Assembly (NCBI GenBank): GCA_963787185.1
Contig: CAWBCC010000014.1
Span: 62,001 to 126,000 of the forward strand
Length of the DNA stretch: 64,000 nt
Reading direction: 5' to 3'
Origin: JAJXZP01 sp963787185
GTDB taxonomy: Bacteria; Spirochaetota; Spirochaetia; Treponematales; Rectinemataceae
The notes beneath the pieces were generated by a model. That model was not told the DNA's origin. It worked only from the letters and a program-made list of their open reading frames with translations, and made no database searches. The translations under genes and the position numbers were made by a program. Below, piece by piece: positions 50,545-58,935 of the stretch; position 1 is the stretch's first letter; every line of letters starts with the position of its first letter.

Positions 50545-52065
50545 CTAGCTCGTCGCCAGTTGCATGATCTTTTCTTGCGTCGCCTCGGACGCGGGCATCT
50601 CGCCCGTAACCTTTCCGGAAGCGACGATGTATATGCGATCGCTCATGCCCAGGATCTCCGGCAGCTCGGAGGAGATCATGACGATGCTCATTCCGCGCTC
50701 GACCAGCCTGTTCATGATGCTGTAGATCTCATATTTCGCGCCGACATCGATGCCGCGCGTCGGCTCGTCGAGGATGAGGACATCGGGCTCGACGAAGAGC
50801 CATTTGGCCACGGAAACCTTCTGCTGGTTCCCCCCCGAGAGGTTTACGACCATCTGCTCCACGCTCGGCGTCTTGATATTGAGCGCGTCCTTGTATTCGG
50901 TGGCGACCTTGACCTCGGCGTTGACGTCCACGACGCCGCGTCGGGATATCTGAGCGAGATTGGCCAAGGTGATGTTCTGCTTCACGTCTTGGATTAGAAT
51001 GAGGCCGTTCGCCTTGCGATCCTCGGTCGCGTAGGCGACTCCCGCCTTTATGGCGTCCTTGGGACGCCGCAGGCGCTGTTTCCGGCCCTTGACGATGAGC
51101 TCGCCCCGTATGTCGTAGCCGTCGGGGTTCCCGAAGATGCTCTTGGCGAGTTCGGTTCGGCCCGAGCCCATGAGACCGGCGAAGCCGACGATCTCGCCTT
51201 TCCGCAGCTTGAAATTTACGTCCTTGAGCACGGCTCTCCCGAGCTTGGGATCGTAGGCGTTCCAGTTCCGAACCTCGAGCACGACTTCGCCGGAGGCTTC
51301 GTGCCTGCGCTCGGGGTAAATGTTGTTGATCTCGCGCCCCACCATGTGCTTGATGAGGACCTGCTCGCTCACCTCGCCCTTCGCGGCGTCGAGGGTGCAG
51401 ATGGTCTGCCCGTCGCGGAGCACCGTGACCGTATCCGCGATCCTGATCACTTCCTTGAGCTTGTGCGAGATGAGAACACAGGTCACACCGTCTTTCTTCA
51501 GATGGCGCAAAAGCTCCAAGAGATTGTCGCAGTCGTCCTCGTTGAGCGCTGCGGTCGGCTCGTCCAGGATGAGAAGCTTTACGTTCTTGCTCAGTGCCTT
51601 GGCGATCTCGACCAGCTGCTGCCTGCCGACGCCGAGGTCTTTGACCTTGGCCTCGGGGTTGATGTTGAGCCTCACCTTTTTGAGCATTTCGTTCGATTTC
51701 TTTATCGTCTCGTTCAAATCGACCGCGGGACCCTTCCGTATCTCGTGGCCGAGGAGGATGTTCTCATAGATCGTCATCTCGGGCACGAGAGCGAGCTCCT
51801 GGTAGATGATGGCGATACCGGCGCGCTCGCTGTCGGCGATGCCCCTGAACTTCTGGACCTTACCCTCGAAGAGGATTTCCCCCGAGTAATCCCCGTGCGG
51901 ATAGACGCCGCTCAGGACCTTCATGAGGGTGGACTTGCCCGCGCCGTTCTCTCCGACCAAGCAATGGATCTCGCCCTCGGCGACCTCGAAGCTCACATCG
52001 CTCAGGGCTTTGACGCCGGGGAAGGTCTTGGTGATGTTTTTCATCTCGAGTATGGGAGTATTCAT
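50545..52065 (-). CDS. xylG: sugar ABC transporter ATP-binding protein (XylG type)
   Basis: A 506-residue protein with two nucleotide-binding domains. The first has GENGAGKSTLMK, GVGRQQLVEIAKAL and LLILDEPTAAL. The second has GLMGSGRTELAKSIFG, LSGGNQQKVSVAKWL and LILDEPTRGID. This two-domain build and the linked permease and binding protein mark it as the energising subunit of a xylose-type importer. Its gene is separated from xylF by a 269-base gap with two strong hairpins. Confidence 0.93.
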   Translation of the reverse strand: MNTPILEMKNITKTFPGVKALSDVSFEVAEGEIHCLVGENGAGKSTLMKVLSGVYPHGDYSGEILFEGKVQKFRGIADSERAGIAIIYQELALVPEMTIYENILLGHEIRKGPAVDLNETIKKSNEMLKKVRLNINPEAKVKDLGVGRQQLVEIAKALSKNVKLLILDEPTAALNEDDCDNLLELLRHLKKDGVTCVLISHKLKEVIRIADTVTVLRDGQTICTLDAAKGEVSEQVLIKHMVGREINNIYPERRHEASGEVVLEVRNWNAYDPKLGRAVLKDVNFKLRKGEIVGFAGLMGSGRTELAKSIFGNPDGYDIRGELIVKGRKQRLRRPKDAIKAGVAYATEDRKANGLILIQDVKQNITLANLAQISRRGVVDVNAEVKVATEYKDALNIKTPSVEQMVVNLSGGNQQKVSVAKWLFVEPDVLILDEPTRGIDVGAKYEIYSIMNRLVERGMSIVMISSELPEILGMSDRIYIVASGKVTGEMPASEATQEKIMQLATS

Positions 52066-52253
52066 GACGGCCCCGCCTCCGAGAGCTTAAGTATGTGCAA
52101 CTCCAGTATATGATCTATTCGGAAAAACGCGAGTATCTTCGACGAGCTGCGTAAGCCCCGTATCGGGGCCGCCGATGCGCCTTGTCGCCGCGGACGCAGG
52201 ATCATAGGGTTATCCAAGAAAAAGAGCGAATTAAAGGTAGCTTCGCATATGGT

Positions 52254-52326
52254 ATGTGTGTACGGTCTCTGCGAGACCGTACACACATGGAAACCGCTTT
52301 CAAGACCGACAGAGTCATGAAAGCGG
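52254..52326. promoter_or_regulatory. two strong hairpins between xylF and xylG
   Basis: Hairpin 1 next to xylF: CCGCTTTCA (52294-52302) pairs perfectly with TGAAAGCGG (52318-52326). Hairpin 2: arms ATGTGTGTACGGTCTC (52254-52269) and its exact complement (52273-52288) with a 3-base loop. Neither has a T-run in the direction of transcription. They probably protect the xylF message or lower xylG/xylH expression. Confidence 0.65.
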
Positions 52327-52334
52327 CAATCGGC

Positions 52335-53420
52335 TTACAGACCGGTGAAGTCGCTGGCGGGCCAGTAGCCGGAGTCCACGATCGCGGCCTTCACGTTGTC
52401 CTTCGTGACGGTGACGATGGCCGTCGGCTTGGCGGGAACATCGATCTTTCCGTTGTTGTAGGTCGTGGTCTGCGCAGGAGAGCCGCCGTTGAGGTATGCC
52501 ACTGCGGCGGCGATAGCGTCCGAGACCAGGGTGCGGACGTCCTTGAGCACGGTCATGGACTGCTTGCCGTCGATGATGTACTGGATCGACGCGATCTCGG
52601 CGTCCTGGCCGGTGATGTAGTACTTCGTCACATCCTTGTCGGCCGCGAAGGCGTCGGCGATGGCCCGGGCGGTGCCGTCGTTCGGCGCGCAGATGAAGAC
52701 GGTGCCTTTGTCATGCTTGCCGACCGCGGTCAGATTGGCCTCGGCCTTGTTCTTCGCATCGTTGAAGTTCCAGTTCGTGGTGGTCTGTCCGATGATGGCG
52801 GCCTGCTCGTCGCGGGTAAGTTTGGCCTTGTGCCTGAGAGCGACGGCCCTCGACGAGTTGCGGACGATGAAGGTCCCGTCGGCGATCTTGGGCTGGAGCA
52901 CGCTCCAGGCGCCCTGGAAGAAGAGGAAGGCGTTGTTGTCGGAGGAGGCACCGGTGTAGATGTACAGGTTGTTGCCCTTCTTGCCCATGGGAACCTGGCT
53001 CTCGAGGTACTTGCCCCAGGCGGCCCCGACCTGGACCGAATCGAAGGTCACGTAATAGTCGACCGAGGCGGTGTCGCGGATGAGGCGGTCGTAGGAGATG
53101 ACCTTCACGCCTGCCTGGTGGGCTTCGTCGGCTGCTGCGGCGGCGGCGGAACCGTCCTGCGGGCAGATGATGAGGACTTTGATCCCCTTGGTGATGAGAC
53201 TCTCTACGTTGGTCTTCTCCATGGCGGAGGAGCCCTGGCTGAAGAGGACCTCGGCGCTTATGCCGGCGGTCTTGAGAGCGTCGAGGAATCTAGTCTGGTC
53301 CTGGATCCAGCGGGGCTCGTCCTTCGTGGGAAGAACGATGCCTACCTGGGTCTGCGCGAAAACCGCGCTGCCCAGCACGATGGAGAATAGAATCGCGAGG
53401 AGAACTGAAATGCGTTTCAT
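52335..53420 (-). CDS. xylF: sugar ABC transporter substrate-binding protein (XylF type)
   Basis: A 361-residue periplasmic binding protein with a cleavable signal peptide ending at VFAQ (residues 1-24). The mature part has two Rossmann-like lobes: VGIVLPTKDEPRWIQD, ISYDRLIRDT, and YITGQDAEIASIQYIIDGKQ. These match xylose-binding proteins of the ChvE/XylF group. AGGAGG precedes ATG 53420. It leads the xylFGH set and lies just downstream of a second binding protein and the two-component system. Confidence 0.9.
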   Translation of the reverse strand: MKRISVLLAILFSIVLGSAVFAQTQVGIVLPTKDEPRWIQDQTRFLDALKTAGISAEVLFSQGSSAMEKTNVESLITKGIKVLIICPQDGSAAAAAADEAHQAGVKVISYDRLIRDTASVDYYVTFDSVQVGAAWGKYLESQVPMGKKGNNLYIYTGASSDNNAFLFFQGAWSVLQPKIADGTFIVRNSSRAVALRHKAKLTRDEQAAIIGQTTTNWNFNDAKNKAEANLTAVGKHDKGTVFICAPNDGTARAIADAFAADKDVTKYYITGQDAEIASIQYIIDGKQSMTVLKDVRTLVSDAIAAAVAYLNGGSPAQTTTYNNGKIDVPAKPTAIVTVTKDNVKAAIVDSGYWPASDFTGL

Positions 53421-53485
53421 CGAACGACCTCCTGGGGATCTCTTCGGCGGCCGATGGCCGCCGGACGATATTCTCATCCCGTTTC

Positions 53486-53542
53486 GGCGGGCGGTCATCA
53501 GGAAGATTCGGTCGAAATGCTTCACTCGAGAGTCGACGGGCC
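53486..53542. repeat. variant of the 41-base hairpin repeat
   Basis: GGCGGGCGGTC at the left end, a 14-base insertion, then GGTCGAAATGCTTC and a right end ACGGGCC. It shares the ends and the GTCGAAATGCTTC core with the copies at 4427 and 8896. It lies in the region upstream of xylF. Confidence 0.5.
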
Positions 53543-53607
53543 GAAGTGCGAGGGCGATTAGCATTTTCCCGTCGAGCGGGCCAAGACAAAGTCCAGAAGC
53601 CGCGGGC

Positions 53608-54678
53608 TCAGGGTCCGACGTTCCGATATATTTCCTTCGCGGTGTGGAAGCCGTCCTTGATGACCGTGGCCCCGAGGAGGTCCCTGGTCACGATGATCGG
53701 TTCGAGACGAACGTAGGGCACCTTCCCGGCTCCGTCGTCGATCGTGGCGTCGGTCTCGATCTTCTCGCCCTTGGCGAGCATCACCGCGAAGCCGGCTGCC
53801 TTGAGGGCGAGACGGTCGATCGGCTTGTAGACGGTGGCGTACTGGGACCCCTCGGCGATGCGCTGGCAGGCCGCCAGATCGGCATCCTGTCCGGCCACCT
53901 TGGCCCTGCCCGCGAGCCTGTTTTCGGAAAGCACGTTGATCGCGGCCTCGGCGAGCATGTCGTTGCCGGCGATCACCGCGTCGATGCCGCGGTCGCGCGC
54001 CACCACGGGCTCGAGGTCGGCCTTCACCTCGTCGCTGTCCCATGAGTAGGGCCAGATCTCCGCGACGATCCGGATCTTGCCGGAAGCGACGAAAGGATCG
54101 AGAACGTTGTGGATGCCTTCGTTCAGCATTATGGCGTTGTTGTCCGACCTGGCGCCGTTGATGACTATATAACCGCCCGAAGGCACGGCGCGCGCGATCG
54201 TCTCGGCCATCAGGCTGCCGACCTTCACGTTGTCGAACGATATGTAGAGATCCACCCCGGCCTTGCGCACGAGCCTGTCGTAGCTGAGCACGGGTATGCC
54301 CTTGGCCCGTACCTCCCTGACGACGGCCGAGAGGCGATCCGCATCGTTGGGAACGATTACGAGGCAGTCGATGCCCCTGCGCAGAAGTTCGCGCACCTGG
54401 GATTCCTGTACGGCGGCGTCCTGATCGGCGACTTCGAGGATCATGTCGGCGCCCAATTCCTTGACCGATCGGCTGAAGACGTCTATGTCGCGCTTCCAGC
54501 GTTCCACGACGAGCGAGTCCATCGAAAAGCCGATGACGGGAGCCTTGCCCGGCTGGACCCTGTGCCGCCCGGGTGTGCAGCCGGGAAGCAGGACCGCTAG
54601 GAGCGCCGCAAGGACGAGCCAGAGAAAACGCGCCGCCGGACGTTTCGGGTGCACCTGACACAGCTCAAAGCTCAGCAT
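53608..54678 (-). CDS. second XylF-like sugar-binding lipoprotein
   Basis: A 356-residue binding protein. A hydrophobic segment and lipobox-like VLLPGC near residue 33 suggest lipid anchoring. VIGFSMDSLVVERWKRDIDVF, VLSYDRLVRKA and VAGQDADLAACQRIAEG match the sugar-binding lobes of XylF. It starts inside the end of the response regulator gene (14-base overlap) with a GGAGG site, so its synthesis is tied to the regulator. It may feed the transporter or serve as a sensory binding protein. Confidence 0.88.
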   Translation of the reverse strand: MLSFELCQVHPKRPAARFLWLVLAALLAVLLPGCTPGRHRVQPGKAPVIGFSMDSLVVERWKRDIDVFSRSVKELGADMILEVADQDAAVQESQVRELLRRGIDCLVIVPNDADRLSAVVREVRAKGIPVLSYDRLVRKAGVDLYISFDNVKVGSLMAETIARAVPSGGYIVINGARSDNNAIMLNEGIHNVLDPFVASGKIRIVAEIWPYSWDSDEVKADLEPVVARDRGIDAVIAGNDMLAEAAINVLSENRLAGRAKVAGQDADLAACQRIAEGSQYATVYKPIDRLALKAAGFAVMLAKGEKIETDATIDDGAGKVPYVRLEPIIVTRDLLGATVIKDGFHTAKEIYRNVGP

Positions 54679-56263
54679 CGTTCGCCTCCGTGATACCGGA
54701 AGAGAAAGCCGTCGGCGTGAGGCCGGTGACCTTCTTGAACAGCCGCGAAAAGTAATTGGGATCGGGATAGCCGCAAGCCGCGCTCACCTGTTTGATGCTG
54801 GCGCCGGGAACCAGAAGCATTTCCTTGGCCCGTTCGATTCGAAACTGGATGAGATAGTCGGAAAAGCCCCGCCCGGTCTCTTCGACGAAAAGCCGGGAAA
54901 GGCGGCTGGGCGAAAGGCCGACCGCGTCCGCCGCGAGTTCCAGGGTGACCACTCCGCCGAAACCGCTTTTGATGAAAGAGATGGCCCCCGTCACGGCCGC
55001 CGATCGGCGCGGGATCCTGCCGAGCCTATCGACGATGCGCTCGTAACGGGCCCTGACCGCGAGTTCCAGACCCGGCCCCTCCCCTGCGGCGAGCATATCG
55101 CCCATGTCGAACTCTCCTTCGACCTCCCGCACATCCATCAGTCCTCGACGCGCGAGCGCACGATAGGCCGATCCGAAAAGAGCCGAGAGCCGGAAGCGCT
55201 CTGCGGCCGAGACTATCTCGAGCTCTCGCAGCGAATCGAGTACGCGCTCGAGCGCGGCGCGCGTACGCTCGACGGAGCCGTCCAGCAGCGCCCCGAGGAA
55301 GGCTTCGTCGTCCTCGAATTTCCGCCGGTTGTCGCCGTTCTCGGTCGCCTCGCCCCCCTCGCCGGGAACGGTCGGCCGGTCCGACCGATAGCCGCCCTTC
55401 CACAGATCGCGCAGGGCTTCGCTCCAGGATTCCCGGACGGCCTCGATCGGCTTCGCCGTCCCGAAGCCGACGCTCACGAGCCCCCGCCCGGACTCCGCGC
55501 CCCGGACGGCGGTGGCGATCTCGTGAAGGGCGGACGCGGCGGCAGGGGATTCGGTCTCCGATTTCAGGGGGAAGAGCACGATGCAGATCCCCGCGACGAG
55601 GGGTCCCACCAGGGCCTTCGACTTGTAGCGCAGAGTCTCCCTGAAGCGCTCGTGCAACGAACGGGACACGGCCTCGGCGTCGGGCGAACCGTCGGGCGGA
55701 GAGAAGGAAGCCGCGGCCGCCAGCAGGAGCGGCTCATCGAGAGAGAGCGCCTGCCGATATTTCGGCAGTTGGGGACCGAGCCGTTCTCCGAGCACGAGGG
55801 CGTGGAGAAAGGCCGTTTCGACGAAGAGGCGCATGCGCTCCTCGCGCTCCCTGTACTCGACCTCCCGGTGTTCGAACTCGTCCCGGCGGTCGATGAAGGC
55901 CGATGCCGCGCGGAGCGATTGGGCCAGCTTGTCTTTGGCCACGGGCTTGAGCAGGTAGTCCAGCACCCCGAGCTCGACGGCTTCGCGCGCGATGTCGAAG
56001 CGTTCGTAGGCGGTCACGAGAATGAAGACCGTTTCGGAGCCGCGCCTGCGCAGCTCGCGCACCACGTCGAGCCCCGATAGGCCGGGCATGCGGACGTCCA
56101 TGAGCACTATGTCGGGGCCGAGCGCCGATGCGCGGTCGATAGCCTCCCGCCCCGAAGAAGCCGCGCCGACGATGTCGAACTCCGCCGCGAGATCGCGCTT
56201 GATTATGTGAAGTATCGTATCGACCACCGGACGCTCGTCGTCCACGACCAGGACGCGCTTCAT
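54665..56263 (-). CDS. YesN-type response regulator with AraC output domain
   Basis: A 532-residue regulator. Residues 1-120 are a receiver (VLVVDDERPVV, DIVLMDVRMPGLSGLDV with the phospho-Asp, YLLKPV). Residues 130-420 are a helical middle region. Residues 425-532 are an AraC HTH (ELAADAVGLSPSRLSRLFVEETG, ISVACGYPDPNYFSRLFKK-like CGYPDPNYFSRLFK). ATG 56263 overlaps the kinase stop (ATGA). It likely activates xylFGH and neighbours, as YesN-type regulators do. Confidence 0.92.
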   Translation of the reverse strand: MKRVLVVDDERPVVDTILHIIKRDLAAEFDIVGAASSGREAIDRASALGPDIVLMDVRMPGLSGLDVVRELRRRGSETVFILVTAYERFDIAREAVELGVLDYLLKPVAKDKLAQSLRAASAFIDRRDEFEHREVEYREREERMRLFVETAFLHALVLGERLGPQLPKYRQALSLDEPLLLAAAASFSPPDGSPDAEAVSRSLHERFRETLRYKSKALVGPLVAGICIVLFPLKSETESPAAASALHEIATAVRGAESGRGLVSVGFGTAKPIEAVRESWSEALRDLWKGGYRSDRPTVPGEGGEATENGDNRRKFEDDEAFLGALLDGSVERTRAALERVLDSLRELEIVSAAERFRLSALFGSAYRALARRGLMDVREVEGEFDMGDMLAAGEGPGLELAVRARYERIVDRLGRIPRRSAAVTGAISFIKSGFGGVVTLELAADAVGLSPSRLSRLFVEETGRGFSDYLIQFRIERAKEMLLVPGASIKQVSAACGYPDPNYFSRLFKKVTGLTPTAFSSGITEANDAEL

Positions 56264-57756
56264 CTGACGCCCCGCTCCGTCGGAAGCCTGATGATCACGC
56301 TGGTTCCCTTTCCAAGTTCGCTCTCGAGCTCGACCCTGCCTCTGCCCTCCGTAGAAAGCTTTACGCGCCGGATCACGCTCCATAGCCCGATGCCCGCATC
56401 GGCCGCTCCGGAGCCGTCGCCTCCCCAGCGGGATTCCTCCTCCGAGGCTTCGCGGAGCACGCGCTCGACCTCGCTGGGAGCCATGCCGTCGCCCGAGTCT
56501 TCCACCGTCAGGACCGCCTCGTCCGCCACCAGGCGGGCCGCGACGCGGACCGAGCCCCCGTCTTCGCGGTTGCGCAGCCCGTGCGCGATGGCATTTTCGA
56601 CGAGCGGCTGCAGAACGAGCGCGGGGATCTCGACCGACAGGACGGCCGGATCGGCCTCGACATCGAAATGGTAGCGCTCGCCGAAGCGCAGTCGGAGAAG
56701 CCAGATGTAACGCTCGACGCACTCGATCTCGTCGCCGACGCTGACGGAGCGGGAGGGAGGTCTGAGCGCGTAGCGGATGAAGGCGGCGAGATTTTCGAGG
56801 AAGTCCGCCGTCTTGTCCGCGTCCTCGGACATGGCGAGCCCGATGCCGGCGGAAAGCGTATTGAAGAGAAAATGCGGGTTGATCTGCGTCTGCAGCGCGA
56901 GAAGCTCGGCGTCCTTGAGCTTGTGGCCCATGTCGAGGACGCGCATGCGCTCCTCCATGAGGCGCTTTTCCACCTCGGCCTTGGACTTGAGCTCCTCGAA
57001 AGAGCGCCTCACGCTCTCGCGCATGCTGGTGAAAGCCAGAGCCATCGTGCCGATTTCGTCGCTCGAGGAGGGTAGGCCGAGCTCGCCCCCGTAATCGCCC
57101 CGGCCCACCGCGCGGGCGGCCTCGGCGAGCTTGGACAGGGGCGCCGTGAGAGCGTAGGAGAAGCGCACGAGGAGCATGAAGCCCATGAGCGTCGCGGCGA
57201 CGACGAGCATGGCATTGGACGTTATCACCGCCGGAATGCGCGAGTTGAATCCCGAAAAGGCCTTGAGGGAGTCGGACATGAACACTCCCTCTATCCGGCC
57301 TATCAGAAAGCGGGCCAGATTCGCCGCCCGTTCGGAACTCGCGTAGAGCTCCGCGTAGCCCTCGACGTCGCGCCCGCGCTTCGCGGTCACGGCCGCCTCG
57401 GTGTCGCGGAGGTAACTGTCGAGGAGACCGGCGAGGTCGCGCTGAAGGAGGAGGGATTCGTCTGAGCGTATCTCGCGATTGAGCCGCGAAGCCTGATCCG
57501 AGAGTATGGTGGAGAACTTGATGTAATCCTTGAGCGAGTCCGAGCTCCGCGCGGTGAGATAGCCCGTGAGCCCAGTCTCGGTGAGGTCGAGGGTCGCGCT
57601 CATGTTCTCCATGAGGAGGTTGTTGCGAAACAGGAGTTCTACGCTCTTCGCGAGCTCGGAGGAGGCCAGGCCGGTGTAGAGGGTGGCCGAGGCGGTGATG
57701 AGGAGGATGAGGGCCGAGTTGGCGATGATCTTGCCGCGGACCGTGCCCAGAATCAA
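56260..57756 (-). CDS. YesM/LytS-type sensor histidine kinase
   Basis: A 498-residue membrane kinase. Residues 10-32 and about 178-200 are membrane segments flanking an extracytosolic helical domain. A HAMP domain follows (LSKLAEAARAVGRGDYGGEL). The His_kinase domain has QINPHFLFNTLSAG with the phospho-acceptor His and the ATPase N box VENAIAHGLRN, then DSGDGM. The start is TTG at 57756, overlapping the stop of the binding-protein gene (TTGA). The kinase probably reads the ligand state of that protein. Confidence 0.9.
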   Translation of the reverse strand: MILGTVRGKIIANSALILLITASATLYTGLASSELAKSVELLFRNNLLMENMSATLDLTETGLTGYLTARSSDSLKDYIKFSTILSDQASRLNREIRSDESLLLQRDLAGLLDSYLRDTEAAVTAKRGRDVEGYAELYASSERAANLARFLIGRIEGVFMSDSLKAFSGFNSRIPAVITSNAMLVVAATLMGFMLLVRFSYALTAPLSKLAEAARAVGRGDYGGELGLPSSSDEIGTMALAFTSMRESVRRSFEELKSKAEVEKRLMEERMRVLDMGHKLKDAELLALQTQINPHFLFNTLSAGIGLAMSEDADKTADFLENLAAFIRYALRPPSRSVSVGDEIECVERYIWLLRLRFGERYHFDVEADPAVLSVEIPALVLQPLVENAIAHGLRNREDGGSVRVAARLVADEAVLTVEDSGDGMAPSEVERVLREASEEESRWGGDGSGAADAGIGLWSVIRRVKLSTEGRGRVELESELGKGTSVIIRLPTERGVR

Positions 57757-58739
57757 TTCCCCGCCCCCTTTGAAGTCTTGACCGAAAAGCCCAGCTCGAT
57801 CGCGTCCCTCGGCCCCCCGCCTTCCTTTAAATGGACAAAGGCGATCATGGCTTCTTGTCCGATACGCCTGGAATCGCGGACGATGCTCGCGCCTATCACA
57901 CCCTTGTCGATGAAGTGATCTATGTCGGGCGTCTCGTCCGCGCCTACGATGAAAATGCGGTCCACGCGGTTGGCGTCGACGACCACCTGGGCGGCTCCTT
58001 CCGTGTCCTGCGCGTTGGAGCAGAAGATGGCGTTTACCTGAGGGGCGGTTCGGAGCATCCGCGCGGCCGCCTCCTCGCCCGAGAGAATGCCCAGTCTGGC
58101 CCGCACGACGGAGACGATCGCGGCCCCGGAGTAGGCCCCGACCGCGGAGGCGACGCCTCGATAGAGAAGCTCATCCCGCAGATCTCCGGTGCTCGTGGCC
58201 GGAAGTATCACGCCGATTCGGGCGGACGGCCCCAGAGCCGAGCAAATGATCCTTCCGCCCTCGAAGCCCTGAAGAAGGGAGCCCGAACCGATGAAATTGA
58301 GCCTGCCGCCGTCGGGGGCGTCCGTACCGACGGGGATGAAAACCACCCCCGAACGCGCGGCGCGCTCGGAGCGGTCCGACACTCTATCGTTGCGGGGCGT
58401 GTACATGATGAGACCGTCGACCTTGGCCCGCAGTGCGATCTCGAAGTAGCGCTCGGCGTCGGAGGATGAGGATCCCGGGTAGCGGAAAACCTGGATTGCT
58501 GCCTCGGCTTCGGCTGCGCCGGCCTCGATGCCGTCTATGAGGCCCCGGAAGAAGGAATCGTCCGTGTCCGGCATCACCGCGATGATCTGGTAGCGCTCGG
58601 GCTTCGCGGCGCCGGGCGAAAGGGAGACCCCATGGGCCAGAGCCTCGCGGCTTTTGCCGATCAGATCGGCGTTGAGGAGAGTCGCGCCGAGAAAGGCGAG
58701 ACCGAAGACGATCGCGAGTACCCAGGCTGCCCTCTTCAT
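57753..58739 (-). CDS. sensory sugar-binding protein (XylFII-like)
   Basis: A 328-residue periplasmic-binding-fold protein with an uncleaved-looking N-terminal membrane segment (VLAIVFGLAFLGATLL). YQIIAVMPDTDDSFFRGLIDGIE and VDGLIMYTPRND lie in the first lobe and FIVGADETPDIDHFIDKG in the second. It leads the operon with a YesM-like kinase and YesN-like regulator. That order matches the known XylFII-LytS-type sugar sensors in clostridia, where a binding protein docks on the kinase. Ligand is inferred to be xylose from the nearby transporter. Confidence 0.85.
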   Translation of the reverse strand: MKRAAWVLAIVFGLAFLGATLLNADLIGKSREALAHGVSLSPGAAKPERYQIIAVMPDTDDSFFRGLIDGIEAGAAEAEAAIQVFRYPGSSSSDAERYFEIALRAKVDGLIMYTPRNDRVSDRSERAARSGVVFIPVGTDAPDGGRLNFIGSGSLLQGFEGGRIICSALGPSARIGVILPATSTGDLRDELLYRGVASAVGAYSGAAIVSVVRARLGILSGEEAAARMLRTAPQVNAIFCSNAQDTEGAAQVVVDANRVDRIFIVGADETPDIDHFIDKGVIGASIVRDSRRIGQEAMIAFVHLKEGGGPRDAIELGFSVKTSKGAGN

Positions 58740-58837
58740 GCTCGCGACGAGTATAGCACGGCTCCGGAGCCTTCAGAAGTCGAATGTGACTTTCCGGATC
58801 CGGAGATGGAAGTCATTTAAGGATTGATTCTTATGGA

Positions 58838-58890
58838 AGAAAACCACGGAGGCGCTGAGGTAAGAGGGAGAAGAGACAGGAGACAGGAAA
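58838..58890 (+). repeat. CACAGAG-type dispersed repeat, copy near mntH
   Basis: AAAACCACGGAGGCGCTGAGG followed by purine-rich sequence (AGAGGGAGAAGAGACAGG). Shown here only as its parts. It lies downstream of mntH, between that gene and the sensor operon start. Related to copies at 2768 and 18054-18190. Confidence 0.5.
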
Positions 58891-58935
58891 GATCGCGGAG
58901 TCGGTGAAATCCTGAAGGCCCGACCGCACACTCTC

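Noticed and set aside
52254..52288. 16-base hairpin as an intrinsic terminator
   Set aside because: No T-run follows in the direction of transcription, and xylG/xylH downstream need the same operon signal. It is listed as a regulatory hairpin instead.
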